Origin: Flavobacteriaceae bacterium
Lineage (GTDB): Bacteria > Bacteroidota > Bacteroidia > Flavobacteriales > Flavobacteriaceae
DNA: 11,746 nucleotides
Direction: 5' to 3'
NCBI GenBank assembly: GCA_029238555.1
Contig: JAQWFV010000023.1
Span: 1-11,746 of the forward strand
Shown one piece after another: positions 1 through 7,598 of the stretch. A model generated the notes under the pieces. That model saw only the letters and a program-made list of their open reading frames with translations. It searched no databases and was not told where the DNA came from. How positions within the stretch are numbered: position 1 is the stretch's first letter; the number at the start of each line of letters is the position of its first letter. A program made the translations under genes and the position numbers.

Positions 1-486
1 AGCTATTACGACGGTCACCAGCTGTTCCAAAAAGTACAATCTTTGGGATATATTCTCATGGACGACGGTAGTGGTAACTTCTTTGGTAGAAAACTCATTA
101 GGGATTATTATTTCCATAAAATGCCACAGGATTTAGGCATTCAATTTGCCAAAGAATTTAATCTTGAGGCAGACGTGATTAAGGAAAATTTGTACAAGCA
201 GCCCAATCCAAATACCTATTTAGCCAAGTTTGCTAAGTTTGTTGTGGAGCATAAGAAACACCCATATTGCAATGGGGTCATAAAAAAAGGATTGCAGCAG
301 TTTGTGAATAACTATATCATGCAATTTGAATTGGCGACCAAAGTACCTGTTCATTTTGTAGGAAGTATCGCTTTTTACCTTCAAGAAGAACTCAAAGAGG
401 TCATGGATCGCAATGATTTAATAGTAGGTCAAATTAGACAACGACCCATAGATGGTTTGGTAGAATTTCACAAAGAAAATATCTAA
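1..486 (+). CDS. N-acetylglucosamine kinase, BadF/BadG/BcrA/BcrD ATPase family (5' truncated by window edge)
   Basis: This is the C-terminal 161 residues of a protein whose start lies left of the window; the frame is open from base 1 and ends at TAA 484-486. The visible start SYYDGHQLFQ is followed by GYILMDDGSG at residues 16-25. That is the glycine-rich adenosine-binding signature of the actin-like BadF/BcrA kinases (commonly D-E-G-S-G; here D21-D22-G-S-G). The end, PIDGLVEFHKENI, matches the usual C-terminus of Bacteroidota GlcNAc kinases. Family members are about 280 residues, so roughly 120 N-terminal residues, including the phosphate-binding loop, are missing. The predicted reaction is ATP-dependent phosphorylation of GlcNAc to GlcNAc-6-phosphate in the cytosol, which would suit recycling of cell-wall amino sugars. 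Substrate specificity is inferred; the family assignment is firm. An internal TTG at 43 is not a credible start because homology begins before it. Confidence 0.8.
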   Translation, partial: SYYDGHQLFQKVQSLGYILMDDGSGNFFGRKLIRDYYFHKMPQDLGIQFAKEFNLEADVIKENLYKQPNPNTYLAKFAKFVVEHKKHPYCNGVIKKGLQQFVNNYIMQFELATKVPVHFVGSIAFYLQEELKEVMDRNDLIVGQIRQRPIDGLVEFHKENI

Positions 487-507
487 TGACCTTTAGCAAT
501 ATCATAT

Positions 508-541
508 AAAAAAAAGGCCTGCATGCGCAGGCCTTTTTTTT
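508..541. terminator. Bidirectional rho-independent terminator
   Basis: A perfect 7-bp stem GGCCTGC (516-522) / GCAGGCC (527-533) with loop ATGC is flanked by eight A (508-515) and eight T (534-541). Read on either strand it is a GC-rich hairpin followed by a T-run. It sits 21 bases after the kinase stop and 18 bases after the ridA stop on the other strand, so it can end both convergent transcripts. Confidence 0.93.
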
Positions 542-559
542 ATTTAAGTGAAGCCTTGT

Positions 560-943
560 TTATTCAATGATGGCTATCATAGATATTTCTACATTCACAA
601 ACATAGGTAAATTAGCGACCTCTATGGTTTCTCTTGCTGGGGCGGTTTCTGGAGAAAAGAACTGAGCATACACGCCGTTTATGGCTTTAAACTGGTGCAT
701 GTCTTTTACAAAGATACTCGCCTTAACTACAGATTCAAAAGTGGCGCCTGCAGCTATTAGTATGGCTTCGAGATTTTTCATCACCTGAAGAGTTTCTTCC
801 TCAATACTGCCACTTACTAAATTAGCTGTGCTAGGATCAATTGGAGTTTGGCCAGAGATATAAAGGGTATTGCCACTCAAGACCGCTTGGTTGTAAGGGC
901 CTATTGGAGCGGGTGCATTGGGAGTATTGATTATTTTTTTCAT
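560..943 (-). CDS. ridA: RidA family reactive enamine/imine deaminase (YjgF/YER057c/UK114)
   Basis: This 127-residue protein is full length for the RidA family. RidA homotrimers hydrolyse the 2-aminoacrylate and related enamine/imine intermediates released by PLP enzymes such as threonine/serine dehydratase, protecting other PLP enzymes in the cytosol. Family landmarks are in place: GPYNQAV with Tyr17, ISGQTPIDP (29-37), VVKASIFVKDM (72-82), the carboxylate-binding Arg104 in APARETIEVA, and Glu119 in NVEISMIA. These match Tyr17, Arg105 and Glu120 of E. coli RidA, so the active site looks intact. The start is ATG at 941-943; its upstream bases are A/T-rich with no Shine-Dalgarno sequence. It lies downstream of lptD on the same strand across 111 bases containing an inverted repeat, and converges on the kinase gene. 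A role linked to the envelope genes is not implied. Confidence 0.95.
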   Translation of the reverse strand: MKKIINTPNAPAPIGPYNQAVLSGNTLYISGQTPIDPSTANLVSGSIEEETLQVMKNLEAILIAAGATFESVVKASIFVKDMHQFKAINGVYAQFFSPETAPARETIEVANLPMFVNVEISMIAIIE

Positions 944-998
944 GGAATTTTTTTAATGAAATGAAAGTAGTTTTACGCTTAACGCTATAAAAATAAAC

Positions 999-1033
999 TA
1001 AATCTAGGCTGGGTTTATAAATCCCTAGATTTA
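999..1033 (-). terminator. Inverted repeat after lptD, probable terminator or attenuator
   Basis: TAAATCTAGG (999-1008) and CCTAGATTTA (1024-1033) form a perfect 10-bp stem with a 15-base loop. On the minus strand the hairpin is followed by GTTTATTTTTATAG, an imperfect T-rich tract. It begins 22 bases after the lptD stop and ends about 55 bases before the ridA start. It fits a moderate intrinsic terminator for lptD. The stem has only three G/C pairs at its inner end, so read-through into ridA is possible. The loop contains a second, competing near-palindrome, GGGTTTATAAATCCC (1011-1025). Confidence 0.5.
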
Positions 1034-1054
1034 AAAACGGTCACTTAAACTAAT

Positions 1055-3847
1055 TTAGCGCACAGGTTGGTTTCTCTTCTCCCATTTCAGGTCGCTAAGA
1101 AGTGAACTCTTTATTCCAATAAAGAAATACCAACGTTCGTAATCTCCAAATGGGGTCCAGTCAAAATTAAGCCTAAAGTCATTTAAATCTCTTTCTACCC
1201 TAAATTGGGTGAGGGTAAATCCTTTATTTTTAAAGTCATAACCAGAAGAAACGCCTACCTTCCACATGGGGGTTAGGTCTACATTTCCAGAGAACATAAG
1301 CGAATTATTGGTGAAATCTTGCTGTCTGTTAGAATTGTTATAGGTTATGGCATAGGCCAAATTTAGACTCCATGGAATCTTGGTTCCATAAATTGGATTT
1401 TCTACAGCGTCGCCCCCTGAGTCATTTCCAAAACTTCTGGCATCGCTAAACTCACCAGCCCTTCCGAAAAGTCCGTCAGAACGCCCTCCAGAGGCAGCCA
1501 TATAAAAATCTTGTTGGTTTTCTATCTTTCTTTTGTCTTCTTCAGTGTCTTCTTTTTCTGGACCTTTATTCTTCTTAAAACTATCGTTATTCAGAGAGTA
1601 GCTCAAGTTAGCACTCCCCCTAGTCAATCTAAAAAGTCCTCCACCGTTTTTAATATTAAGCGTGTTTATTCTAGTACCATTATTATCTATGGCGTATGGG
1701 TCTAAGTTTCCTGAAAAGTTCACAGACAGCTTAGAATTAAATAAGCTAGTACCACCAGAGAAACTCACAGGTGCTAAGCGCAAAGAATCTGCCTCAAAAT
1801 TATAGCTGGTTGAGAAGTTTAAATTGTTTAAAAGACTTACTTTTCTAGGTTCTGTTTGGGTAGAATCTTTGGGCGCCATTTTAGCTTCAAGGGTGTTCTG
1901 GAGTGAAAAACCTACAGACCTAGCAGAATTTAAACTGGGAGATCCGTACAGGGAACCTTCAAACCTGGTGTATTGAACCATTTTTCCATTAGCGTCTAAA
2001 TAGCTGTCATAGAATTGTTCAAATGAAGGCAGGTATCCTATACTCAAAGAGGGTCTCACAACATGTCTTAATGCCTGAATTTTAGATCCTTCTTTAAAGC
2101 TCAATGTTCCATAAACAGTGGTTCCTATGCTGGCGCTTAAGTTGTATTTATTAAATCGATCAAAACCTTTAATAGTATCTCTGATCAATATCCCGTTTTC
2201 TACCCGTTTATTAAAGGTCTCAAACACCCATGAATCTTCGTAACTACCTCCCACAGAAACACTAAAATATTTGGCTACCTTAAAGTTGGTGTTAAATGGT
2301 ATGCTGTGCGTCATACCTAGTTTAGCGCCCTTAAACATCTCTTTTTTAAAGAAAAGTGAGTCCGTAGTTTGGAATCTATTTTCCCCTCTTGTGGAGTAGG
2401 TGAAATTTATATTTTGAAGGATTCCTTTTTTTATACCATCTCTTTTGGCAAATGGGTAAATACGTTCCATACTCGCTTGAAAAGTGGGTAGCGTAAGATT
2501 TATGGCTTGAGTGTTGTTGTTTTGATTATGAGATGCGGTAACAGACATGTTTACTGCAGGATAATCAGGAAAATTCTTCGAATAGGAAATAGAAGAAGAC
2601 ATATTGTTGTTTTGTGTATTCGGAAGATTCATTTGGTTTAATGAGCTTCTGAAATATTGGCTACTTCCTAGGTTCACAGAAGCCGAAAGTCTAGAAGTGG
2701 GATTGGCTTTGGCGTCTTGAGAATGAGATATTTGAATGTTGTATATGGTGTTTTTACCATAGTCACTGAAACCTTTTTGAGAGGTCACTAAATTTTCGTA
2801 CCTGAAATTAATATTCCCTCTATAGCGGTATTTTTTGGTGTAAACAGATTGAGTTCTAAACCCCCAACTACCATTAGAATAAACGTCTCCTGTGAGATTT
2901 AAATCTAAATAATCAGATATGGGTAAGTAATACCCTCCATTTTGAAGAAAATATCCCCGGTCTGGATCATTTCCAAAGGTGGGCATAATTAAACCTTTAG
3001 ATCGTCCTGAGGTCATTGGAAAGTATCCAAAAGGCAGTGCAATGGGTGTTGGAACGTCAGAAATATACAAATTGGCAAGCCCAGAAATGATTTTCTTCTT
3101 AGGAACAAATTTCGCTTTCCTTATTCGAATATAAAAGTCAGGATCTTCCGGGGTTTGAGAAGAAGTCATTCGAATGTCTTTTAAAAAGTACACAGAATCA
3201 TTTTCCTTTTTAGTCAAATTGGCCAAGACATTCATGCTTTCCCCTCCAAAAGAACCTAAGCCGGCTTGTTGCTCAGACCTGGAATTCCAAATCAGTGCTT
3301 TTTGGGTGTCAAAATTAAAGCGAATAGAATCGGGATTTACGGTGCTGTTGGCCTGTACAAAATTGGGTAATTGCGAAAATTTACCTTCCTTGTCTTTAAG
3401 TCTCCCGGCATACACCTCATTTTTAAGATAATCCATGTCTATCTTACCTGAGGTAAGTTCTGTATCTTGATAGTATAATTCAGCCTCGTCATACAGGTAA
3501 ATGGCATGACTTGAAGTACTCATTTTAGCATATGCCTTGGCTTTGTAACGAATTTTATCTACTAAAATACCTGGCTTTTCTACAATAGAATCTTTTGGAA
3601 TACTGTCTGAAAGAGCGGTCTTAGGTTTTTTACCATTCCTACGCGCTGCCAGCCTATCCTCTAAAATTTTAAGACTATCCTGCTTGGTCTGCATCATCAC
3701 AGATAGGGAGCTTCCCTCTTGAGCAGAGAGAGATGAGACTGCTAAAAAGAGTCCAAAGAACAACAGAAAAAAAAGCTTTTTTAAGAACAAAAATAGAAGC
3801 GAATTAGTTGCTTTTAAGGCGTGTTTTGAGGGTTCAAACTTACGCAT
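1055..3847 (-). CDS. lptD: LPS-assembly outer-membrane protein LptD (Bacteroidota type)
   Basis: LptD is the outer-membrane barrel that, plugged by LptE, inserts LPS into the outer leaflet. The chosen ATG at 3845-3847 gives 930 residues, longer than the proteobacterial protein (about 780) but usual for Bacteroidota. Residues 1-42 look like a signal peptide with a long basic N-region, hydrophobic core 25-38 and cleavage after SLSA. Residues about 95-250 resemble the periplasmic OstA-like jellyroll. The family signature LPFGYFP (271-277), then GLIMPTFG (285-292) and YYLPISDYLDLNLTGDVYSNG opens the barrel, which runs as alternating aromatic strands to the C-terminus. Residues about 755-818 form a charged, Gly/Ser-rich stretch that probably is an extended loop. 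The whole protein contains no cysteine. A TTG further upstream (3875-3877) was rejected because it adds only a charged extension before the signal peptide. The gene is divergent from the amidase across 102 bases. Confidence 0.92.
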   Translation of the reverse strand: MRKFEPSKHALKATNSLLFLFLKKLFFLLFFGLFLAVSSLSAQEGSSLSVMMQTKQDSLKILEDRLAARRNGKKPKTALSDSIPKDSIVEKPGILVDKIRYKAKAYAKMSTSSHAIYLYDEAELYYQDTELTSGKIDMDYLKNEVYAGRLKDKEGKFSQLPNFVQANSTVNPDSIRFNFDTQKALIWNSRSEQQAGLGSFGGESMNVLANLTKKENDSVYFLKDIRMTSSQTPEDPDFYIRIRKAKFVPKKKIISGLANLYISDVPTPIALPFGYFPMTSGRSKGLIMPTFGNDPDRGYFLQNGGYYLPISDYLDLNLTGDVYSNGSWGFRTQSVYTKKYRYRGNINFRYENLVTSQKGFSDYGKNTIYNIQISHSQDAKANPTSRLSASVNLGSSQYFRSSLNQMNLPNTQNNNMSSSISYSKNFPDYPAVNMSVTASHNQNNNTQAINLTLPTFQASMERIYPFAKRDGIKKGILQNINFTYSTRGENRFQTTDSLFFKKEMFKGAKLGMTHSIPFNTNFKVAKYFSVSVGGSYEDSWVFETFNKRVENGILIRDTIKGFDRFNKYNLSASIGTTVYGTLSFKEGSKIQALRHVVRPSLSIGYLPSFEQFYDSYLDANGKMVQYTRFEGSLYGSPSLNSARSVGFSLQNTLEAKMAPKDSTQTEPRKVSLLNNLNFSTSYNFEADSLRLAPVSFSGGTSLFNSKLSVNFSGNLDPYAIDNNGTRINTLNIKNGGGLFRLTRGSANLSYSLNNDSFKKNKGPEKEDTEEDKRKIENQQDFYMAASGGRSDGLFGRAGEFSDARSFGNDSGGDAVENPIYGTKIPWSLNLAYAITYNNSNRQQDFTNNSLMFSGNVDLTPMWKVGVSSGYDFKNKGFTLTQFRVERDLNDFRLNFDWTPFGDYERWYFFIGIKSSLLSDLKWEKRNQPVR

Positions 3848-3881
3848 ATTTTTTATTTTGATCTCTGCTCTTAACAATATA

Positions 3882-3911
3882 TTTAGGCTTCCATGAGAGC
3901 TTATAATTTTG
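3882..3911 (+). promoter_or_regulatory. Candidate Bacteroidota sigma-ABfr-type promoter for the amidase
   Basis: TAATTTTG at 3904-3911 is an exact match to the Bacteroidota -7 consensus TAnnTTTG. Upstream, TTTA at 3882-3885 is a weak match to the -33 TTTG element at near-normal spacing. Transcription would start near 3917, leaving a leader of about 33 bases before the ATG at 3950. An ATG at 3893 lies upstream of this box and would be outside the transcript. A clear matching promoter for lptD on the other strand was not found. Confidence 0.45.
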
Positions 3912-3949
3912 TATTTTTATGCCTAGAGTTTAAAAACCTATTGTTTTAT

Positions 3950-5227
3950 ATGAAGATCTTATCTACTTCTTTTTTGTGTTCGTTGTTTTTTATGGCATTT
4001 TCGGCATCGGTTTTTGCAAATCCCGACCCAGTAAAACCCTTTGTTGTAGTAATAGATGCAGGGCATGGAGGAAAAGATCCAGGTAATTTAGGAAATGGGT
4101 ATATGGAGAAAATTATCGCCCTAAAAATTGCCCTAAAGGCGGGTGCTATTTTGTCTAAAAATCAAGATATAAAGGTTATTTACACCCGAGACAGTGATAA
4201 TTTTGTACCATTAACTAAGCGCGGTGACATTGCCAACAAAGCCAATGCAGATATTTTTATCTCCATTCACTGCGATTCACATACCTCAAACGCTCATGGC
4301 GCCGGAACTTTTGTGCTGGGATTACACGCCAACAAACAAAACTTTGCTGTGGCTAAAAAGGAAAATTCAGCCATTTATTTGGAAGAGAATTTTGAAGAAC
4401 GCTATGCCCAATACGACATTAACTCTCCAGAATCTGTGATTGGATTTACCATTATGCAGGAGGAATTTTTAGACAAGAGTATTCAATTGGCCAAGTCTAT
4501 GCAAGATCGATTTGCAAACAAGTTAAAACGAAACGACAGAAAAGTAAAACAGGCAGGTTTTATTGTTTTGCACCAAACTTTTATGCCATCTGTACTGGTA
4601 GAAACAGGTTTCTTAACCAATGCCAATGAAGGGGCTTACCTAAACTCAACTAATGGGCAGACAGCTATGGCTGCTTCTATAGCAGAGGCGGTGCTTGAAT
4701 ACAAGAACGGCCTTCAGTCTGTGAGTTTAGAGGGTTTGTCTAATGTCTTAAAAGAAAAACCAGCCACCGTTAAAACAGCATCCACTAAAGAAACCTCAGA
4801 AGTTAATATAACTTCAGAGGAGAAAAACACTGTAGAAAAAAAGCAAGATACTGTTGAAAATCAATCCAAAGAGGCGCCAAGTGAAGCAGTTGCTTCAGTG
4901 GTCAAGACCTTATCTCAAGGAGCCTCAATGAAGGAAAATACCAATGAAGCCGTTAAGAGCAACAGTTCCGTTGTTTTTAAAATTCAACTCATGGCAGTCT
5001 CAAAAAAAATACCTTTAGTAGCGTCAAATTTTAAAGGACTTTCTGACATTTCTACAGAGCCTGTGGGAAGTTTATACAGGTATTTTTACGGCAATACAAC
5101 GGACTATAAGCAAGCCAAAGATTTGCTGATTAAAGCCGTTAATGCCGGTTATTTAAACGCTTTTGTTGCTGCCTATGAAAACGGAACAAAAATCTCTCTC
5201 ACTAAAGCCTTAGAAAGCTTGGAGTAA
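3950..5227 (+). CDS. Secreted N-acetylmuramoyl-L-alanine amidase (Amidase_3) with C-terminal SPOR-like domain
   Basis: This zinc hydrolase cuts the bond between MurNAc and the L-Ala of peptidoglycan stem peptides in the periplasm, typically at division septa. From ATG 3950 it has 425 residues. Residues 1-23 are a signal peptide (cleavage after SVFA). The Amidase_3 domain follows at about 31-250, with expected zinc ligands His39 (DAGHGGKDPG), Glu53 (MEKIIALK) and His107 (SIHCDS), and catalytic Glu219 (VETGFLTN). Residues about 260-335 form a Lys/Glu/Ser/Thr-rich linker. Residues about 338-425 (VVFKIQLMAVSKK..., then LYRYFYGNTTDYKQA) look like a divergent SPOR domain, the family that binds denuded septal glycan. 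The longer reading from ATG 3893 was rejected: it places 19 extra residues before a textbook signal peptide and starts upstream of the probable promoter. It is divergent from lptD and 57 bases upstream of the MlaD-family gene. Confidence 0.93.
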   Translation: MKILSTSFLCSLFFMAFSASVFANPDPVKPFVVVIDAGHGGKDPGNLGNGYMEKIIALKIALKAGAILSKNQDIKVIYTRDSDNFVPLTKRGDIANKANADIFISIHCDSHTSNAHGAGTFVLGLHANKQNFAVAKKENSAIYLEENFEERYAQYDINSPESVIGFTIMQEEFLDKSIQLAKSMQDRFANKLKRNDRKVKQAGFIVLHQTFMPSVLVETGFLTNANEGAYLNSTNGQTAMAASIAEAVLEYKNGLQSVSLEGLSNVLKEKPATVKTASTKETSEVNITSEEKNTVEKKQDTVENQSKEAPSEAVASVVKTLSQGASMKENTNEAVKSNSSVVFKIQLMAVSKKIPLVASNFKGLSDISTEPVGSLYRYFYGNTTDYKQAKDLLIKAVNAGYLNAFVAAYENGTKISLTKALESLE

Positions 5228-5228
5228 A

Positions 5229-5262
5229 TTGAAACTCAAAGGGATTATTATTAGTAAATTTG
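5229..5262 (+). promoter_or_regulatory. Candidate promoter for the MlaD-family / Fe-S unit
   Basis: TAAATTTG at 5255-5262 exactly matches the Bacteroidota -7 box TAnnTTTG. TTG at 5229-5231 could be the -33 element, but the 23-base spacing is a little long. Transcription would start near 5269, giving a leader of only about 16 bases before the GTG at 5285. The site overlaps the end of the amidase gene, so read-through from the amidase may also contribute. Confidence 0.45.
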
Positions 5263-5284
5263 TGTATAAACAAGACCATATATT

Positions 5285-6265
5285 GTGATTATAAGTAGAG
5301 AAATAAAAACGGGCATTATTGGTATAGGAGGTATTTTACTTTTTTTACTGGGGTATAGCTATTTAAAGTCATCGCCTTTATTTGAAAATAACAAGACCCT
5401 TTATGTGGTGTACCACCATGTGGGAGGCTTACAACCTGGAACAGCCGTTTCCATTAATGGTTTTAATGTAGGAAAGGTAAATGATGTGGGGTTTTTAGAC
5501 GCCTCCGGAGATTTATTGGTCACTTTTTCGGTAGACGACAGTTTTAGTTTTTCTAAAAATTCTACCGCGGAACTATACGATACTGGAATTATTGGGGGCA
5601 AAGGAATTCAGATACTTCCCGCCTTTGACAATGGTCCAGTGGCGCAGCCAGGAGACACTTTAGTGGCTTCTGTAAAACCAGGGGTGACAGAATTGGTACA
5701 ACAACAGCTGAGTCCTTTACAAAACAAAGTAGAAGATGTGATTAAAAATGCAGACTCTTTGCTGGTTAATATCAATACTGTTTTAGATGGGAGGACCAAA
5801 AAAGACCTCAAGCAAAGTATAGAAAGCCTCAATATTCTTATTGCCAACACTCAAAAAGCAACAGCTGTGCTTTCGGATATTGTGGTGCTCAACAGAGGTG
5901 CTATTGAGGGAAGTATACAAAACTTAGATAGTTTTACAGAGAACCTTGCTTTAGTAACAGATTCAATTTCTAAAATGGGACTCACAAACACCTTTGCAAA
6001 TTTGAGCCAAACGGCTGAAACATTGAATGCTATTTTAGCAGGGGTAGAAAATGGCGAAGGAAGCCTAGGGAAACTTACCAAAGACACCGAAATGTATGAT
6101 TATCTCACCCAGACTTCTAAAGAGTTGTCTCTTTTACTTCAGGATGTGCGATTAAACCCAAAGCGTTACATTAATGTATCTGTTTTTGGTAAAAAGCAAA
6201 AAGAGTACAGACTACCCATAAATGATCCAGTCCACCAAAACGATACAATTACCCCTAAAAATTAA
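5285..6265 (+). CDS. MCE (mammalian cell entry) / MlaD-family lipid-transport protein
   Basis: MCE proteins form hexameric rings in the periplasm that pass phospholipids between the inner and outer membranes, working with an MlaE-type permease and MlaF-type ATPase. The 326-residue product starts with a short cytosolic tail, ISREIKTG, and a membrane anchor at 11-27. One MCE domain spans about 38-115 (YVVYHHVGGLQPGTAVSING, NVGKVNDVGF, GIIGGKGIQI). A long helical region (about 135-290) carries GEGSLGKLTKDTEMYD (257-272). The tail NPKRYINVSVFGKK (291-304) is typical of Bacteroidota members. The start is GTG at 5285: an in-frame TAA at 5267 and no ATG in between leave no better choice. No permease or ATPase gene is in the window; in this phylum they usually lie elsewhere. 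The stop is three bases before the next gene, so the two are probably co-transcribed. Confidence 0.9.
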   Translation: MIISREIKTGIIGIGGILLFLLGYSYLKSSPLFENNKTLYVVYHHVGGLQPGTAVSINGFNVGKVNDVGFLDASGDLLVTFSVDDSFSFSKNSTAELYDTGIIGGKGIQILPAFDNGPVAQPGDTLVASVKPGVTELVQQQLSPLQNKVEDVIKNADSLLVNINTVLDGRTKKDLKQSIESLNILIANTQKATAVLSDIVVLNRGAIEGSIQNLDSFTENLALVTDSISKMGLTNTFANLSQTAETLNAILAGVENGEGSLGKLTKDTEMYDYLTQTSKELSLLLQDVRLNPKRYINVSVFGKKQKEYRLPINDPVHQNDTITPKN

Positions 6266-6268
6266 TAT

Positions 6269-7594
6269 ATGCAGTACATTCCCAATGTAATTTTTGCCTT
6301 GATTTTATTGCTTGGAATTGGATATTTTGTGCAAAACATCAGGCAACTGATCGCCAATATTAAACTGGGAAAAAAGCCAGCAGTACAGGGAGACAAAAAA
6401 GAGCGTATTAAAAACGTAGCTTATATAGCCTTTGGCCAAAGCAAAATGTTTAAGCGTCCCATATCTGGATTGTTACACCTAGTGGTGTACTTAGGCTTTG
6501 TTATTATTAATATAGAAGTGCTGGAGATTATTTTAGACGGTTTATTGGGCACCCATAGGCTTTTCGCTTTCTTGGGACCCATCTATGATGTGCTTATTGG
6601 GACTTTTGAGGTTTTTGCTGCTTTAGTGGTGGTAGCTGTTGCTTTTTTCTGGCTCAGAAGAAATGCCCTAAAATTAAAACGTTTTTGGAAACCAGAAATG
6701 GCGGGATGGCCCAAAAAAGACGCCAACCTCATTCTCTATATTGAATGGGTGCTCATGGGACTCTTTTTAACCATGAATGCAGCAGATTATCAATTACAGC
6801 TCATGGAAGCCGCTCATTACACTAAGGCAGGTGCATTTCCTGTAAGTAGTTTGTTGGCCCCTTTATTTAACAACCTGTCAGAGACCAGCTTGATTCTGAT
6901 CGAGCGAGGCGCTTGGTGGCTGCATATTTGCGGCATATTGTTCTTCTTAAATTATTTATATTACTCCAAACACCTTCATATTTTATTGGCTTTTCCAAAT
7001 ACTTATTTTGGAAGACTCACGCCCCAAGGGCAATTTGCCCACAATGAAACCGTGGCTAGAGAAGTAGCCATGATGATGGATCCCACTGCAGATCCTTTTG
7101 CTGCGCCTGCGGCCGATGCCCCACCACCAGAACGTTTTGGCGCTGCAGATGTGCAAGACCTCAATCAGGTTCAATTACTCAACGCCTATACCTGCACGGA
7201 GTGTGGTAGGTGTACCGATATGTGCCCCGCCAACCAGACCGGGAAAAAATTGTCTCCTAGAAAGGTCATGATGGACACCAGAGACCGTTTAGAGGAAGTG
7301 GGAAAAAATACTAAGAAAAATAAAGGGGTTTTTATACCAGACGGTAAACAACTCTTGGGAGATTATATTACCCCAGAAGAATTGTGGGCCTGTACCTCAT
7401 GTAATGCCTGCGTAGAAGCTTGTCCTGTGAGTATAGACCCTCTATCTATTATCATGGAAATGCGTCAATACCTTGTCATGGAACAATCTGCTGCCCCACA
7501 AGCATTAAATAATATGATGGGCAATATTGAAAACAACGGGGCTCCATGGCCTTACAATCAACAAGATAGGCTCTTATGGGCCCAAGAAAAATAA
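6269..7594 (+). CDS. Membrane-bound 4Fe-4S dicluster protein, HdrE/HdrC-like fusion (NarI-like anchor plus ferredoxin domain)
   Basis: The 441-residue protein joins an integral-membrane part to a cytosolic ferredoxin domain. Hydrophobic segments lie at about 3-22, 66-90, 104-130, 155-172 and 214-232, resembling the NarI/HdrE cytochrome b fold. His70 and His219 lie in membrane segments and are possible heme ligands, which is inferred. After a Pro/Ala-rich hinge (about 272-290) come two canonical cluster motifs: Cys309, 312, 315, 319 (CTECGRCTDMCP) and Cys375, 378, 381, 385 (CTSCNACVEACP). This is the architecture of heterodisulfide-reductase-like electron-transfer subunits that exchange electrons with the quinone pool. 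The partner is almost certainly the CCG protein encoded four bases downstream; in HdrD-type enzymes the two halves are a single chain. The true donor and acceptor are unknown. Methanogen-type CoB-CoM chemistry is not expected in a flavobacterium, so that name should not be taken literally. Confidence 0.88.
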   Translation: MQYIPNVIFALILLLGIGYFVQNIRQLIANIKLGKKPAVQGDKKERIKNVAYIAFGQSKMFKRPISGLLHLVVYLGFVIINIEVLEIILDGLLGTHRLFAFLGPIYDVLIGTFEVFAALVVVAVAFFWLRRNALKLKRFWKPEMAGWPKKDANLILYIEWVLMGLFLTMNAADYQLQLMEAAHYTKAGAFPVSSLLAPLFNNLSETSLILIERGAWWLHICGILFFLNYLYYSKHLHILLAFPNTYFGRLTPQGQFAHNETVAREVAMMMDPTADPFAAPAADAPPPERFGAADVQDLNQVQLLNAYTCTECGRCTDMCPANQTGKKLSPRKVMMDTRDRLEEVGKNTKKNKGVFIPDGKQLLGDYITPEELWACTSCNACVEACPVSIDPLSIIMEMRQYLVMEQSAAPQALNNMMGNIENNGAPWPYNQQDRLLWAQEK

Positions 7595-7598
7595 AGCT

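Noticed and set aside
1511..1705. 64-residue hydrophobic open frame antisense to lptD
   Set aside because: It is a shadow of the lptD coding strand in a low-complexity loop region; no homology or start context.
3848..3877. TTG-initiated N-terminal extension of lptD (10 residues)
   Set aside because: It adds a charged stretch before a signal peptide that already has an ATG at 3847; no support for use of the rarer codon.
3893..3949. 19-residue N-terminal extension of the amidase
   Set aside because: The ATG at 3950 starts a standard signal peptide, and the probable promoter -7 box lies inside the extension.
4224..4439. Open frame in another frame inside the amidase gene, and similar antisense frames within the MlaD-family, Fe-S and GH3 genes
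   Set aside because: All lie wholly within well-supported genes and show no family features; they are coding shadows.
7527..7598. 24-residue N-terminal extension of the CCG-domain protein
   Set aside because: It overlaps the upstream gene in another frame and would be an out-of-frame reading of its C-terminus; ATG 7599 gives normal 4-base operon spacing.
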